Positions 7,258-13,770 of a DNA stretch of 13,770 nt are shown here, one piece after another. Location: NCBI GenBank assembly GCA_035294855.1, contig DATGKD010000244.1:1-13770 (forward strand), read 5' to 3'. Made by a program: the position numbers and the translations under genes. The DNA comes from DATGKD01 sp035294855. GTDB taxonomy: Bacteria; Actinomycetota; Acidimicrobiia; Acidimicrobiales; UBA8190. The notes beneath the pieces are model-generated. The model made no database searches. It worked only from the letters and a program-made list of their open reading frames with translations, and had not been told where the DNA came from. The stretch's first letter is position 1; each line of letters starts with the position of its first letter.

Positions 7258-8901
7258 TTAGCTGGGCGTGGGGGCGCTCTCGCTGTCCTGGCCGGCGAGG
7301 TGGTCCCGCAGGGCGAACTTCTGCACCTTGCCCGACGCCGTGAGGGGGAAGGGGGCCAAGGCGAACACGAAGCGCCGGGGCACCTTGTGGGCGGCGAGTC
7401 GCTCCCGCAGGAACGACTCCAGCCCCGCGGCGTCCGCTTCGGCGCCCTCCGCCAACCGGACCACGGCGACGGGGGTCTCCCCCCAACGGGGGTCGGGCAC
7501 CCCGAGCACGGCCGCCTGGGCGACGGCGGGGTGGCCGGCGAGGAGCAGCTCGATCTCGACGGGGTAGATGTTCTCCCCGCCGCTCACGATCATGTCCTTC
7601 AGGCGACCGGTCATCGTCAGAAAGCCGCGCTCGTCCATGGTGACGAGGTCACCGGTGCGCAGCCAACCGCCGGGGCGCAACGTCGCCGCCGTCTCCTCGG
7701 GCAGGTCGTGGTAGCCGGCCATGACGTTCGGGCCGCGTACTTCGAGCTCGCCCACCTCGCCCACCGCCACGACGTCGCCGTTCTCCGGGTCGGTGACGCG
7801 CGCCTCGACGTGCCCGAGCGGCAACCCGAGGGTGGCCGCCTTGTCGTGCGGCTCGTCGTCGAGGTGGGTCTGCGAGATGAAGCCCGACGCCTCGGTCTGT
7901 CCGAACACGATGGCGAACTGCACCCCCAGGGTCTCCTCGATCCGCACCACGAGCTCGTCGGGCACCACGGCACCTCCCCCGCTGATGGCGCGCAGCGACG
8001 ACAGGTCGCGGCGCGCGAAGTCGGGGTGGTCCACCATGGCGAGCAACATCGTCGGCACGCCGCAGGTGAGCGTGGCGCGTTCGGTCTCGACGAGGTCGAG
8101 CACGAGCCCTGGCTCGAACGCGGGGACGAGCACGGTGGTGGCGAGGGACTGGCACAGCTGGAACGCCACCACCTGCCCGCCCACGTGGAACAGCGGCATG
8201 GTGTGCACGTAGACGTCGCCGGCGCGCATGCCGAACCGCTCGGCACCCGAACGCGCCGCGTTCGTCATGCCTCGGTGGGTGAGCAGCGCGCCTTTCGGAG
8301 ACCCGGTCGTGCCCGACGTGTACACGAGCTGCGCCACGTCGTCGGGGCCCGGCGGCGACACCCCGGTGGACGAGCCCGAGCTGTCGGTGCAGAACCCCGC
8401 CCAGCCGGCGAAGTCGACGACGGCGCGCAGCGCGGGGAGCTCGGGGCGCAGCGCGTCGAGGAGGGCGCCCTGGTCGCTGCCCCGGTGCTCGGCGGTGAAG
8501 AACACGGCGACCGACCCGGACTGCCCGAGGACGTGCGCCAGCTCTGCCGACCGCAGGGCGGGGTTCACCGGCACGAGGACGAGGCGCGCCATGGCGGCTG
8601 CGTACGTGAGGACGAGCGACTCGGGGAGGCTCGGCGCCCATGCGGCGATCCGCTCGCCCGGTTCGAACCGTGCCGCGAGTGCGGACGCGGCCAGCTCGGC
8701 GTCGCCGAGGAGCGCGGCGTACGTCCACCGGCGGCGGTCGCCCGTCTGGGGCACGCCTTCGACGAGCGCCACGGTGTCCGGTGCCCGCGCGGCGGCGTCC
8801 CGGAGGATGGACGCCACCGTGGTGTCGCGGACCGGGTAGGACTCGTCCGGCGGCCAATGGGCGCGCGCCCGCGCCGCCGGACGACGCGCCGCCGGTCTCA
8901 T
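7258..8901 (-). CDS. Acyl-CoA synthetase (AMP-forming, ANL superfamily)
   Basis: This 547-residue enzyme activates a carboxylic acid to its acyl-CoA through an acyl-adenylate. All core ANL motifs are present: the P-loop YTSGTTGSPKG (194-204), GQTE (334-337), WLRTGD with the ribose-binding D418, GRLKDMIVSGGENIYP (432-447) and the catalytic lysine in TASGKVQKF (K525). Length and motifs fit FadD/medium- or long-chain ligases. The ATG at 8901 overlaps the Rieske stop in ATGA, with a GGGGG tract just before it, so translation is probably coupled. The frame continues upstream but only as a shadow of the Rieske gene. The first 20 residues are Arg/Ala/Pro-rich and may be dispensable. In this operon it would put a ring-derived or side-chain acid onto CoA; the substrate cannot be read from sequence. 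Confidence 0.93.
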   Translation of the reverse strand: MRPAARRPAARARAHWPPDESYPVRDTTVASILRDAAARAPDTVALVEGVPQTGDRRRWTYAALLGDAELAASALAARFEPGERIAAWAPSLPESLVLTYAAAMARLVLVPVNPALRSAELAHVLGQSGSVAVFFTAEHRGSDQGALLDALRPELPALRAVVDFAGWAGFCTDSSGSSTGVSPPGPDDVAQLVYTSGTTGSPKGALLTHRGMTNAARSGAERFGMRAGDVYVHTMPLFHVGGQVVAFQLCQSLATTVLVPAFEPGLVLDLVETERATLTCGVPTMLLAMVDHPDFARRDLSSLRAISGGGAVVPDELVVRIEETLGVQFAIVFGQTEASGFISQTHLDDEPHDKAATLGLPLGHVEARVTDPENGDVVAVGEVGELEVRGPNVMAGYHDLPEETAATLRPGGWLRTGDLVTMDERGFLTMTGRLKDMIVSGGENIYPVEIELLLAGHPAVAQAAVLGVPDPRWGETPVAVVRLAEGAEADAAGLESFLRERLAAHKVPRRFVFALAPFPLTASGKVQKFALRDHLAGQDSESAPTPS

Positions 8902-10274
8902 CCCCCGAGGTACTCGCCCAACGTGGCGTGGAAGTGGCGGATCCTGCTCTCCTGGTACCGCGCGAACGTCACCGGCTCGGTGCCGGCTTCGAGGCCGCGC
9001 TGGATGCGGCCCAGGGTCGCCGTGTCCTGGTCGAGGATGCGCCCGAGGTACCCGAGCTCCGGAGCGTCGGCCCACCGTTCGTCGGGACCGAGGTGCCGGG
9101 TGGGTGCGGGCGCCGGGCGGGGGTGACCAACCGGGTTGGGCTCGAGCAGCATGACGTCCATGACCGCCCGGCGATGGTCGTCGCCGCGGGGCCGGAAGCG
9201 GTACACGAGCGGCGTCGTGTAGCCCGCCCAGGGGACGAAGTTCGGGAACACGAAGTACTCGATGGCGTCGAGCGCCTCGCAGTCGGTCAGGTCCTCGTAG
9301 TCGCGGCCCGTGCGCTCGGCGAGCTGCCGGCGGGTGCGCGCCGCGAGCACGTCGCGGGCGGTGGCGCCGTCGGGGACGACGGCGTCGGGATCGTCCTTGG
9401 TGAGGAACATGGCGTCCACGATGTCCTGTTCCCCCACCGGCCCGTGCACGTGTTCGCTGGCGATGCCCACCGGCGTGATCATCCGGTTGACGTGGCGCAC
9501 CCCCGGGTACACGTCGTACTCGGTCTGGGTGTCGCCGCTCGTGGTGAGCAGCTGCGGGTGGACGGCGACGGTGTGGTAACTCTCGATGAACGCCTCGAGC
9601 GCCACCTTCCAATTGCAGGGCACCTCGCGCACCACATGCGCCACGAGGTGGCGGTCGGCGAGGTCCCAGGTGGCGAAGTGCTCGGGGAGGATCTCGAGGT
9701 AACTCTGCAAGTCCTGGGCGTCGTGGTCGAGGTTCACGAAGACGAACCCTCCCCACGTGCCCACCCTCGCCTCGGGCAGGCAGAACGAACTGCCGTCGAT
9801 GTGGTCGAAGTCCCACGGGCACGGCATGCCCGCAAAGGTGCCGTCCAGGTTCCAGGTGAACCCGTGGAACGGGCAGCGCAGCTCGTCGATCCGACCCGGT
9901 TGGGACCGCAGTTGGGTGCCGCGGTGCAGACAGGAATTGAGAAAGGCCTTCACGACGTCGGGCCCGGTGCGCACGACGATGATCGACACCCCGGCGACGT
10001 CGTGGACGACGGAGTCGCCGACCTCAGGGATCTGCTCTTCGCGGCACGCCATCTGCCACGTGCGCCGCCAGACCCGCTCGAGCTCGACCTCGTGTACGGC
10101 GCGGCTCGTGTACCGCTCGCGAGGCACCGACACGAGCCCCGGGTCGGCGAACGCGGTGGCCCGCAGCGCGGGCGGCACGGGCCGGGTCTCGCGGTCGAGC
10201 AGTGCCTGCACCACCTGCGCCCCGCGCCCGGTGTGCCCCCCGGGCCCCGAAGCGGGTGACGTGTCGGTCGTCAT
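8898..10274 (-). CDS. Rieske non-heme iron oxygenase, alpha subunit
   Basis: This 458-residue protein matches catalytic alpha subunits of ring-hydroxylating oxygenases. The Rieske [2Fe-2S] site is C115-x-H117 with C134-x2-H137 (CLHRGT and CPFHGF). The mononuclear iron site is H234 and H239 in YHTVAVHP, with D417 likely as the carboxylate ligand, 8 residues before Q425 as in the family. E231, three residues before H234, sits where the bridging Asp often is. The enzyme would insert one or two oxygen atoms into an aromatic ring or an unactivated C-H, using electrons from a ferredoxin and reductase, neither of which is encoded here; no beta subunit is present either. The ATG at 10274 overlaps the flavoprotein stop in ATGA. 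Translational coupling to a flavoprotein dehydrogenase and an acyl-CoA synthetase supports a catabolic role. Confidence 0.92.
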   Translation of the reverse strand: MTTDTSPASGPGGHTGRGAQVVQALLDRETRPVPPALRATAFADPGLVSVPRERYTSRAVHEVELERVWRRTWQMACREEQIPEVGDSVVHDVAGVSIIVVRTGPDVVKAFLNSCLHRGTQLRSQPGRIDELRCPFHGFTWNLDGTFAGMPCPWDFDHIDGSSFCLPEARVGTWGGFVFVNLDHDAQDLQSYLEILPEHFATWDLADRHLVAHVVREVPCNWKVALEAFIESYHTVAVHPQLLTTSGDTQTEYDVYPGVRHVNRMITPVGIASEHVHGPVGEQDIVDAMFLTKDDPDAVVPDGATARDVLAARTRRQLAERTGRDYEDLTDCEALDAIEYFVFPNFVPWAGYTTPLVYRFRPRGDDHRRAVMDVMLLEPNPVGHPRPAPAPTRHLGPDERWADAPELGYLGRILDQDTATLGRIQRGLEAGTEPVTFARYQESRIRHFHATLGEYLGG

Positions 10275-11821
10275 CGCACGCCCGCGGCCGCTTCGCCGGC
10301 GCGGTACCCGAGGACGAGCGCGGGCCCGAGCGTGGCGCCCCCCGCCGGCGTGGCCGTGCCGAACGGCTGGGCGGCGACGTTGCCCGCCGCGAACAGCCCG
10401 GCGACGGGCTCGCCGGTCACCGCCAGGACCCTGCCGTCGCTGTCGGTCCGGGGTCCGCCCTTGGTGCCCATGCACCCCAGCTCGACCGGCAGCGCGAAGA
10501 ACGGCGGCGTGGCGAGCGGGGCCAACGTGGGATGCGGTGCGGTGCGGTCGCCCACCCATCGGTCGTAGGGCCGCGAGCCCCGGCCGAACTCGGGGTCCTC
10601 GTGGGCCGCGGCGGCGGCGTTGAACCGCGCCACGGTGTCCTCGAGCGCGGCCGCCGGCATGCCCGTCGCGTCGGCGAGCTTGCCGATGTCGGCGCCACTC
10701 GCAAGCCACGCCGGGTCGGGATCGTCGGGGCCGACCGGCCCCCACGGGTAGCGATGCCGGTACGCGGCGTCGAAGACCATCCAACACGGCGCGGCGGGGA
10801 ACGGCCGAGCGCCACCGGCGAAGCGCTGCATGGCACGACCGACGTCGCCGTAGTTCTGGGCCTCGTCGACGAACCGTCGGCCCTCGCGGTCGACGAGCAC
10901 GGCGCCCGGCTGTGCCGCCTCCGAACGCAGGGGGCGATAGTAGGGACGGCCCTCGAATTCCTCGCCCGGGACGTGGATGGCGGGCATCCACCATCCCTCG
11001 GCCATGTTGCCGAGCGCCGCCCCGACACTCATCGCCATGTCCAGGCCGTCGCCCGCGCAGCCGCGCACGCCCATGGCGGCGATCGGACAGGCGGGCAGGA
11101 AGGTGGCCACGTGCGCGGCATCGTGCTGGAAACCCCCCGTGGCGAGCACGACTCGGCCCTCGACCGCGGCACCGTCGACCTCGACGCCGGCGACACCACT
11201 CGGCCCCGTGATCAGCCGGAGTGCCCGCGCCCCGGTGCGCACCTCCACGCCTGCACCGAGGGCGCCGGCGAGCAGGGCTGCCACGAGCGCGCGGCCGCGT
11301 ACGTATCCACCGAGCACCACGTCGTCGTCGGGTTCATCGCCGGTGCCCGGCGGAGGCGAGGGCTGGTCGGGTGCAGGCTGCACCTGTGCTTCCACAGCAC
11401 GCGCCACCGTGACCGGGCGCGGCCACAACGACCGCCCGGCGCGGCCACCGGGAAGCTCGGCCCGGTAGTCGGGCCAGTGCCCGAGGACCTCCCAATCCAC
11501 AGGGGTGCGCGCCGCGAGCTCGCGGACGACCCGGGCGGCGTCACTGACGAAGGTGGCCATGAGCCGCTCGTCGCGGTCACCGAAGCCGGCGGCGCACAGA
11601 TACCGCAGTGCATCGAGCGGTTCGTCGCCCGCGCCGACGTCATCCCCGGCGAGTCCGTGCGCAGGCACCCACACCACGCCGCCCGACATCGCGGTCGTCC
11701 CACCGACCGACGGCGCGGATTCGAGCACGACGACGTCAGCACCTGACGCCGCCGCTCCCAACGCTGCCGCCAGTCCCGCGGCACCCGATCCCACCACGAC
11801 CACAGGGCGTGCCTCGCGCAC
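10271..11821 (-). CDS. FAD-dependent dehydrogenase, 3-ketosteroid delta1-dehydrogenase-like
   Basis: This 516-residue flavoprotein of the fumarate reductase/KstD family removes two hydrogens, typically next to a ketone. The FAD-binding site is VVVVGSGAAGLAAA with acidic E34 ending the second strand, followed by GGTTAMSGGVVWVP (40-53), as in KstD. Later come VVLATGGFQ, DREGRRFVDE, GLFAAGN (475-481) and the C-terminal TPAGGATLGPA. WPDYR (Y119) and NYGDVG (Y324) plausibly match two KstD active-site tyrosines, but the third, in the family motif YPGxGxTxGP, is Thr491 here; the Gly of that motif is kept (G495). Steroid activity is therefore uncertain. No signal peptide is visible. GTG at 11821 was chosen because a TANNNT box lies 6 nt before it, giving a leaderless mRNA. 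It is the first gene of a six-gene operon. Confidence 0.88.
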   Translation of the reverse strand: MREARPVVVVGSGAAGLAAALGAAASGADVVVLESAPSVGGTTAMSGGVVWVPAHGLAGDDVGAGDEPLDALRYLCAAGFGDRDERLMATFVSDAARVVRELAARTPVDWEVLGHWPDYRAELPGGRAGRSLWPRPVTVARAVEAQVQPAPDQPSPPPGTGDEPDDDVVLGGYVRGRALVAALLAGALGAGVEVRTGARALRLITGPSGVAGVEVDGAAVEGRVVLATGGFQHDAAHVATFLPACPIAAMGVRGCAGDGLDMAMSVGAALGNMAEGWWMPAIHVPGEEFEGRPYYRPLRSEAAQPGAVLVDREGRRFVDEAQNYGDVGRAMQRFAGGARPFPAAPCWMVFDAAYRHRYPWGPVGPDDPDPAWLASGADIGKLADATGMPAAALEDTVARFNAAAAAHEDPEFGRGSRPYDRWVGDRTAPHPTLAPLATPPFFALPVELGCMGTKGGPRTDSDGRVLAVTGEPVAGLFAAGNVAAQPFGTATPAGGATLGPALVLGYRAGEAAAGVR

Positions 11822-11827
11822 CGCTCA

Positions 11828-11833
11828 AACGTA
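11828..11833 (-). promoter_or_regulatory. Leaderless -10 box for the catabolic operon
   Basis: On the minus strand TACGTT is followed by exactly 6 nt and then the GTG at 11821. This matches the TANNNT-plus-start geometry of leaderless actinobacterial genes, with transcription starting at the G of GTG. No ribosome-binding site precedes the start, which agrees. A -35 is not evident; its expected position at 17-bp spacing is taken by the divergent gene's own -10 box. Confidence 0.6.
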
Positions 11834-11850
11834 TCGTGAGCACCCCCTGG

Positions 11851-11856
11851 TAGCGT
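11851..11856 (+). promoter_or_regulatory. Leaderless -10 box for the AhpD-like gene
   Basis: TAGCGT is followed by exactly 6 nt (gcggcg) and then the GTG at 11863, the same geometry as the divergent promoter opposite it. There is no ribosome-binding site. The 17 bp between the two boxes (11834-11850) mean each occupies the other's -35 position, so the two promoters probably cannot be occupied by RNA polymerase at once. Confidence 0.6.
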
Positions 11857-11862
11857 GCGGCG

Positions 11863-12348
11863 GTGGCTCGCATCTCGTTTCCCGAGCGCGGCTTCGGCGA
11901 GCACGTCGACTGGGCGCTCCTCCGCCCCCAGATGGCCGCCGGCATGGGGGCGCTGTCCGACGCCGTCTACACCAACTCCAAGCTGCCGCTGCGCGAGCGC
12001 GAAGCAGCCCGCTGGACGATCGCGCTCATCAACGACTGTGCCGTCTGCCAGGACACGCGGGCGCGCGACGCAGAGGCGGGTCATGTCGACGAGGGCTTCT
12101 ACGCAGAGGTGGCCGCGTGGCGGACGAGCGAGGCGCTCAGCGAACGCGAGCGCCTGGCCGCCGAGTTCGCGCAGCGCTTCGCCCTCGACCACCTCGCCAT
12201 GGACGACGAGCTGTGGACGCGGCTGCGCGCCGCGTACCGCGACGACGAGCTCGCCGACCTCACCATGTGCTGTGGGATGTTCCTCGGCTTGGGCCGGGTC
12301 CTCGCCGTCGTGGGCGTGCGCGCCCCCGACGAGCGCATCCTCGTCTGA
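11863..12348 (+). CDS. Carboxymuconolactone decarboxylase / AhpD-like family protein
   Basis: This 161-residue all-helical protein resembles the CMD/AhpD fold. Members include gamma-carboxymuconolactone decarboxylases of aromatic catabolism and alkylhydroperoxidases using a CxxC pair. The recognisable segment is REREAARWTIALINDCAVCQDT with C59 and C62; later TMCCGMFLGLGRVLA (134-148) forms the usual C-terminal helix. In AhpD the CxxC is followed four residues after the second Cys by a His; here that position is R66, so the proton relay is incomplete. GTG at 11863 was chosen from the leaderless promoter. The gene is transcribed alone, divergent from the flavoprotein operon and convergent with the VOC gene (16-bp gap). 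It may protect against peroxides from the oxygenase or act in the pathway; neither is shown. Confidence 0.82.
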   Translation: MARISFPERGFGEHVDWALLRPQMAAGMGALSDAVYTNSKLPLREREAARWTIALINDCAVCQDTRARDAEAGHVDEGFYAEVAAWRTSEALSERERLAAEFAQRFALDHLAMDDELWTRLRAAYRDDELADLTMCCGMFLGLGRVLAVVGVRAPDERILV

Positions 12349-12364
12349 CGGAGCCCGATCCCGG

Positions 12365-12814
12365 TCAGCGCGCCAGGGGCACGACCTTCGAGTCGACCAA
12401 TTCGACCAGAACGCCGTCAGGGTCGAGCAGCGTCGCCATGGCCACCGTGCCCCCCGGCGACGGTTGATCGATGCGGCGCACGTCGGTGAAGCCGAGATCC
12501 GCAAGGCGGCTCGTGACCTGCTCGACGTCGACGAAGAACGACATCAGGAAGAAGCCCTGCTGCGGCGGGCCCGACGGTGCCGCCCCACCGACTCCGCCGT
12601 CGAACGCGACGAGCTCCACGATGCCCGCGTCGGGCGCGTCGGCGTCCCCGAGGAACACCGACCGCAGCCGGCGCGACGGCGCGTCGAAGAGCGTGGGCCA
12701 GTCACCGTCGAAGACGTGGTCCATCAGGACCGCCAGGCCCAGCCCGTCACGGTAGAAGCGGAGGCTCTCGTCGACGTCGCGCACGCAGATGGCGCTGTGG
12801 TGGACCCGCGTCAC
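12365..12814 (-). CDS. VOC (glyoxalase/bleomycin-resistance/dioxygenase fold) protein
   Basis: This 149-residue protein has two beta-alpha-beta-beta-beta modules: TRVHHSAICVRDVDESLRFYRDGLGL at the start and a second unit from about 86, ending in LLDPDGVLVELVD. Metal ligands of the family would be H5 or H6, E67 in IVELVAF and E138; the His that normally opens the second module (HxAF) is M91 here (FLMSFFV), so the usual four-ligand site is incomplete. Members act as lyases, epimerases (methylmalonyl-CoA epimerase) or ring-cleaving dioxygenases; at this size an isomerase or lyase is likelier than a two-domain extradiol dioxygenase. GTG at 12814 overlaps the SDR stop in GTGA, with GGAAG nearby, so the two are translationally coupled. 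It is the last gene of its operon. Exact reaction unknown. Confidence 0.85.
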   Translation of the reverse strand: MTRVHHSAICVRDVDESLRFYRDGLGLAVLMDHVFDGDWPTLFDAPSRRLRSVFLGDADAPDAGIVELVAFDGGVGGAAPSGPPQQGFFLMSFFVDVEQVTSRLADLGFTDVRRIDQPSPGGTVAMATLLDPDGVLVELVDSKVVPLAR

Positions 12815-13566
12815 GGGTCTTCCAGGCTCTCGACCGGGTCGATCGGGCTCCACAGCGACACGCCGCCGTCGGCGCACAGGATCTGGCCGGTCACCCATTC
12901 CAACTGGAGCAGCGAGACGATCGCCCGCGCCACGCCCTCCGGGGAGCCGACCGCGCCCAATGCCGACCGGCGCGCGACGCGCTCGCGATACCCCGGCAGT
13001 CGCTCGGTGGCGGCGAACATCGGCGTATCGGTCGTCCCGGGAGCCACCGCGTTCACGCGGATGCCCCCAGGACCCAGCTCGCGTGCCGCCACGCGCACCA
13101 GTTCGGCGACGGCGGCCTTCGATGCGCTGTAGTGGGCCATCATCCGGTCGGCGAGGAAGCCCGACACCGACGTCACCGCGACCACCGATCCCCCCCGTCC
13201 CCCACTTCGCATGGCCCGGGCCACCTCGCGCAGGCACAGGAACGTCCCCCGGAGGTTGACGGTGATCACGCGGTCCCACTCCGCCGCGGGCATGTCGACG
13301 AGAGCGGAGAAGCCGCCCACTCCCGCGCACAGAACGGCCACGTCGAGCCCGCCGAGCGAGGTCTCGACCTCAGCCACCGCCGCCACCACCTGCGCCTCGT
13401 CCGCGACATCGCAGCGCACCCAGGTCGGCCCCGGTCGCCCGGGTTCCTGAAGATCGAGCACGGCGACCCGGGCACCCTCGCCTCGGAGGAGGTCCACGGT
13501 GGCGGCGCCGATGCCGCTCGACCCACCGGTCACCAACGCGGCTGCTCCGCCCAGCGGGGAGGGCAC
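12811..13566 (-). CDS. Short-chain dehydrogenase/reductase (classical SDR)
   Basis: This 251-residue cytoplasmic oxidoreductase interconverts an alcohol and a ketone using NAD(P). The coenzyme motif TGGSSGIG (13-20), D38 at the end of the second strand (VAVLDLQ, favouring NAD over NADP), CAG (80-82, replacing the common NAG), N104, the catalytic Ser in VTSVSG (133 or 135) and YSASK (Y146, K150) are all present, followed by NAVAPGTTDTPM and the C-terminal TGQILCADGGVS. GTG at 13566 has GGGAG 6 nt upstream and follows the hydrolase stop by 2 nt; the 3' end overlaps the VOC start by 4 bp. In context it would oxidise a hydroxyl group of a pathway intermediate, but substrate cannot be deduced. Confidence 0.93.
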   Translation of the reverse strand: MPSPLGGAAALVTGGSSGIGAATVDLLRGEGARVAVLDLQEPGRPGPTWVRCDVADEAQVVAAVAEVETSLGGLDVAVLCAGVGGFSALVDMPAAEWDRVITVNLRGTFLCLREVARAMRSGGRGGSVVAVTSVSGFLADRMMAHYSASKAAVAELVRVAARELGPGGIRVNAVAPGTTDTPMFAATERLPGYRERVARRSALGAVGSPEGVARAIVSLLQLEWVTGQILCADGGVSLWSPIDPVESLEDP

Positions 13567-13568
13567 GA

Positions 13569-13770
13569 TCAGCTCCCGGTCGTTCCGGTGGTGCGGGACA
13601 CGTCGGTGACCCCGGGCAGATCGACGTCGACGTTCCCCGACGCGTCGGTGACCCCGGGATCCGACAGGAACGCCAACACGTGGCGTGCACTGTCGGGCTG
13701 TTCCAGAGGGATGCAGTGGCCCGCACCGGCGATCTCGACGCGGCGAGCGGCGTCGAGCCCGTCGGACCAG
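13569..13770 (-). CDS. Alpha/beta hydrolase, C-terminal fragment (runs off the window)
   Basis: The last 66 residues of a protein enter from the right edge. VEIAGAGHCIPLEQPDSARHVLAFL carries the GH-x-PxEqP segment that holds the catalytic His of alpha/beta hydrolases, just before the final helix. The nucleophile and acid lie outside the window. A hydrophilic tail (about 27 residues, DPGVTDASGNVDVDLPGVTDVSRTTGTTGS region) extends past the usual end of the fold and contains an in-frame repeat. The TGA (13569-13571) is 2 nt before the SDR start, so these genes share an operon. It may be an ester, C-C or epoxide hydrolase; the visible part cannot tell. Confidence 0.8.
   Translation of the reverse strand, partial: WSDGLDAARRVEIAGAGHCIPLEQPDSARHVLAFLSDPGVTDASGNVDVDLPGVTDVSRTTGTTGS
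13597..13658. repeat. In-frame direct repeat in the hydrolase tail
   Basis: GACRCGTCGGTGACCCCGGG occurs at 13597-13616 and 13639-13658, with one mismatch in 20 bases. The period is 42 bp, 14 codons, so the repeat is in frame and encodes PGVTDAS and PGVTDVS in the C-terminal extension. It looks like a small tandem duplication. Confidence 0.7.

Noticed and set aside
7204..11746. Three long plus-strand ORFs (7204-9126, 8640-10259, 10202-11746) opposite the catabolic operon
   Set aside because: They overlap each other and lie antisense to genes with intact motifs. High GC suppresses stops in the complementary frame; compositions are biased to Arg, Gly, His and Val.
12345..12368. Inverted repeat CTGAC/GTCAG spanning the converging stops of the AhpD-like and VOC genes
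   Set aside because: Only 5 bp, then a mismatch; it arises largely from two facing TGA codons and is too weak to call a terminator.
1..13770. tRNA, rRNA, CRISPR arrays, insertion sequences or phage genes
   Set aside because: I saw no repeat-spacer pattern, transposase or integrase motifs, or RNA gene signatures on either strand.

Overview
The window is 13.77 kb of very GC-rich DNA with dense coding, frequent GTG starts, 4-bp stop/start overlaps, and two start codons preceded at leaderless spacing by TANNNT boxes. These traits point to an actinobacterium. An Acidimicrobiia-like host would fit, but nothing in the window fixes the lineage.

Layout, left to right: a plus-strand protein of unknown function (21-710); a GC-rich hairpin between convergent genes; a small minus-strand ORF (777-995); and a membrane-anchored GGDEF-EAL cyclic-di-GMP protein (1176-3143, minus). 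Next comes a six-gene minus-strand operon read from 11821 down to 3224: a KstD-like flavoprotein dehydrogenase, a Rieske oxygenase alpha subunit, an acyl-CoA synthetase, an amidohydrolase of the N-acyl-D-amino-acid deacylase family, a fused alpha-beta E1 of a 2-oxoacid dehydrogenase, and a stand-alone lipoyl carrier. A hairpin follows the last stop. Divergent from the operon is a single plus-strand carboxymuconolactone-decarboxylase/AhpD-like gene (11863-12348). A second minus-strand operon enters from the right edge: the C-terminus of an alpha/beta hydrolase, an SDR dehydrogenase and a VOC/glyoxalase-fold protein (13770 to 12365).

The two minus-strand operons read as a catabolic island. Ring oxygenation, flavin dehydrogenation, amide or ester hydrolysis, CoA activation, alcohol oxidation and ThDP-dependent 2-oxoacid oxidation would together suit breakdown of an alicyclic, steroid-like or aromatic carboxylate, possibly an amide conjugate. 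The substrate is inference; no gene fixes it. Partners missing locally are the Rieske ferredoxin and reductase, the E2 acyltransferase and the E3 dehydrogenase.

The most striking regulatory feature is the 41-bp gap between the flavoprotein and AhpD-like genes. Each start has a TANNNT box exactly 6 nt upstream, and the two boxes are 17 bp apart, so each lies about where the other promoter's -35 would be. Several enzymes also lack family-typical residues: a Thr where KstD has an active-site Tyr, no canonical middle His ligands in the amidohydrolase, no His after CxxC in the AhpD-like protein, and a Met at a usual VOC metal position.
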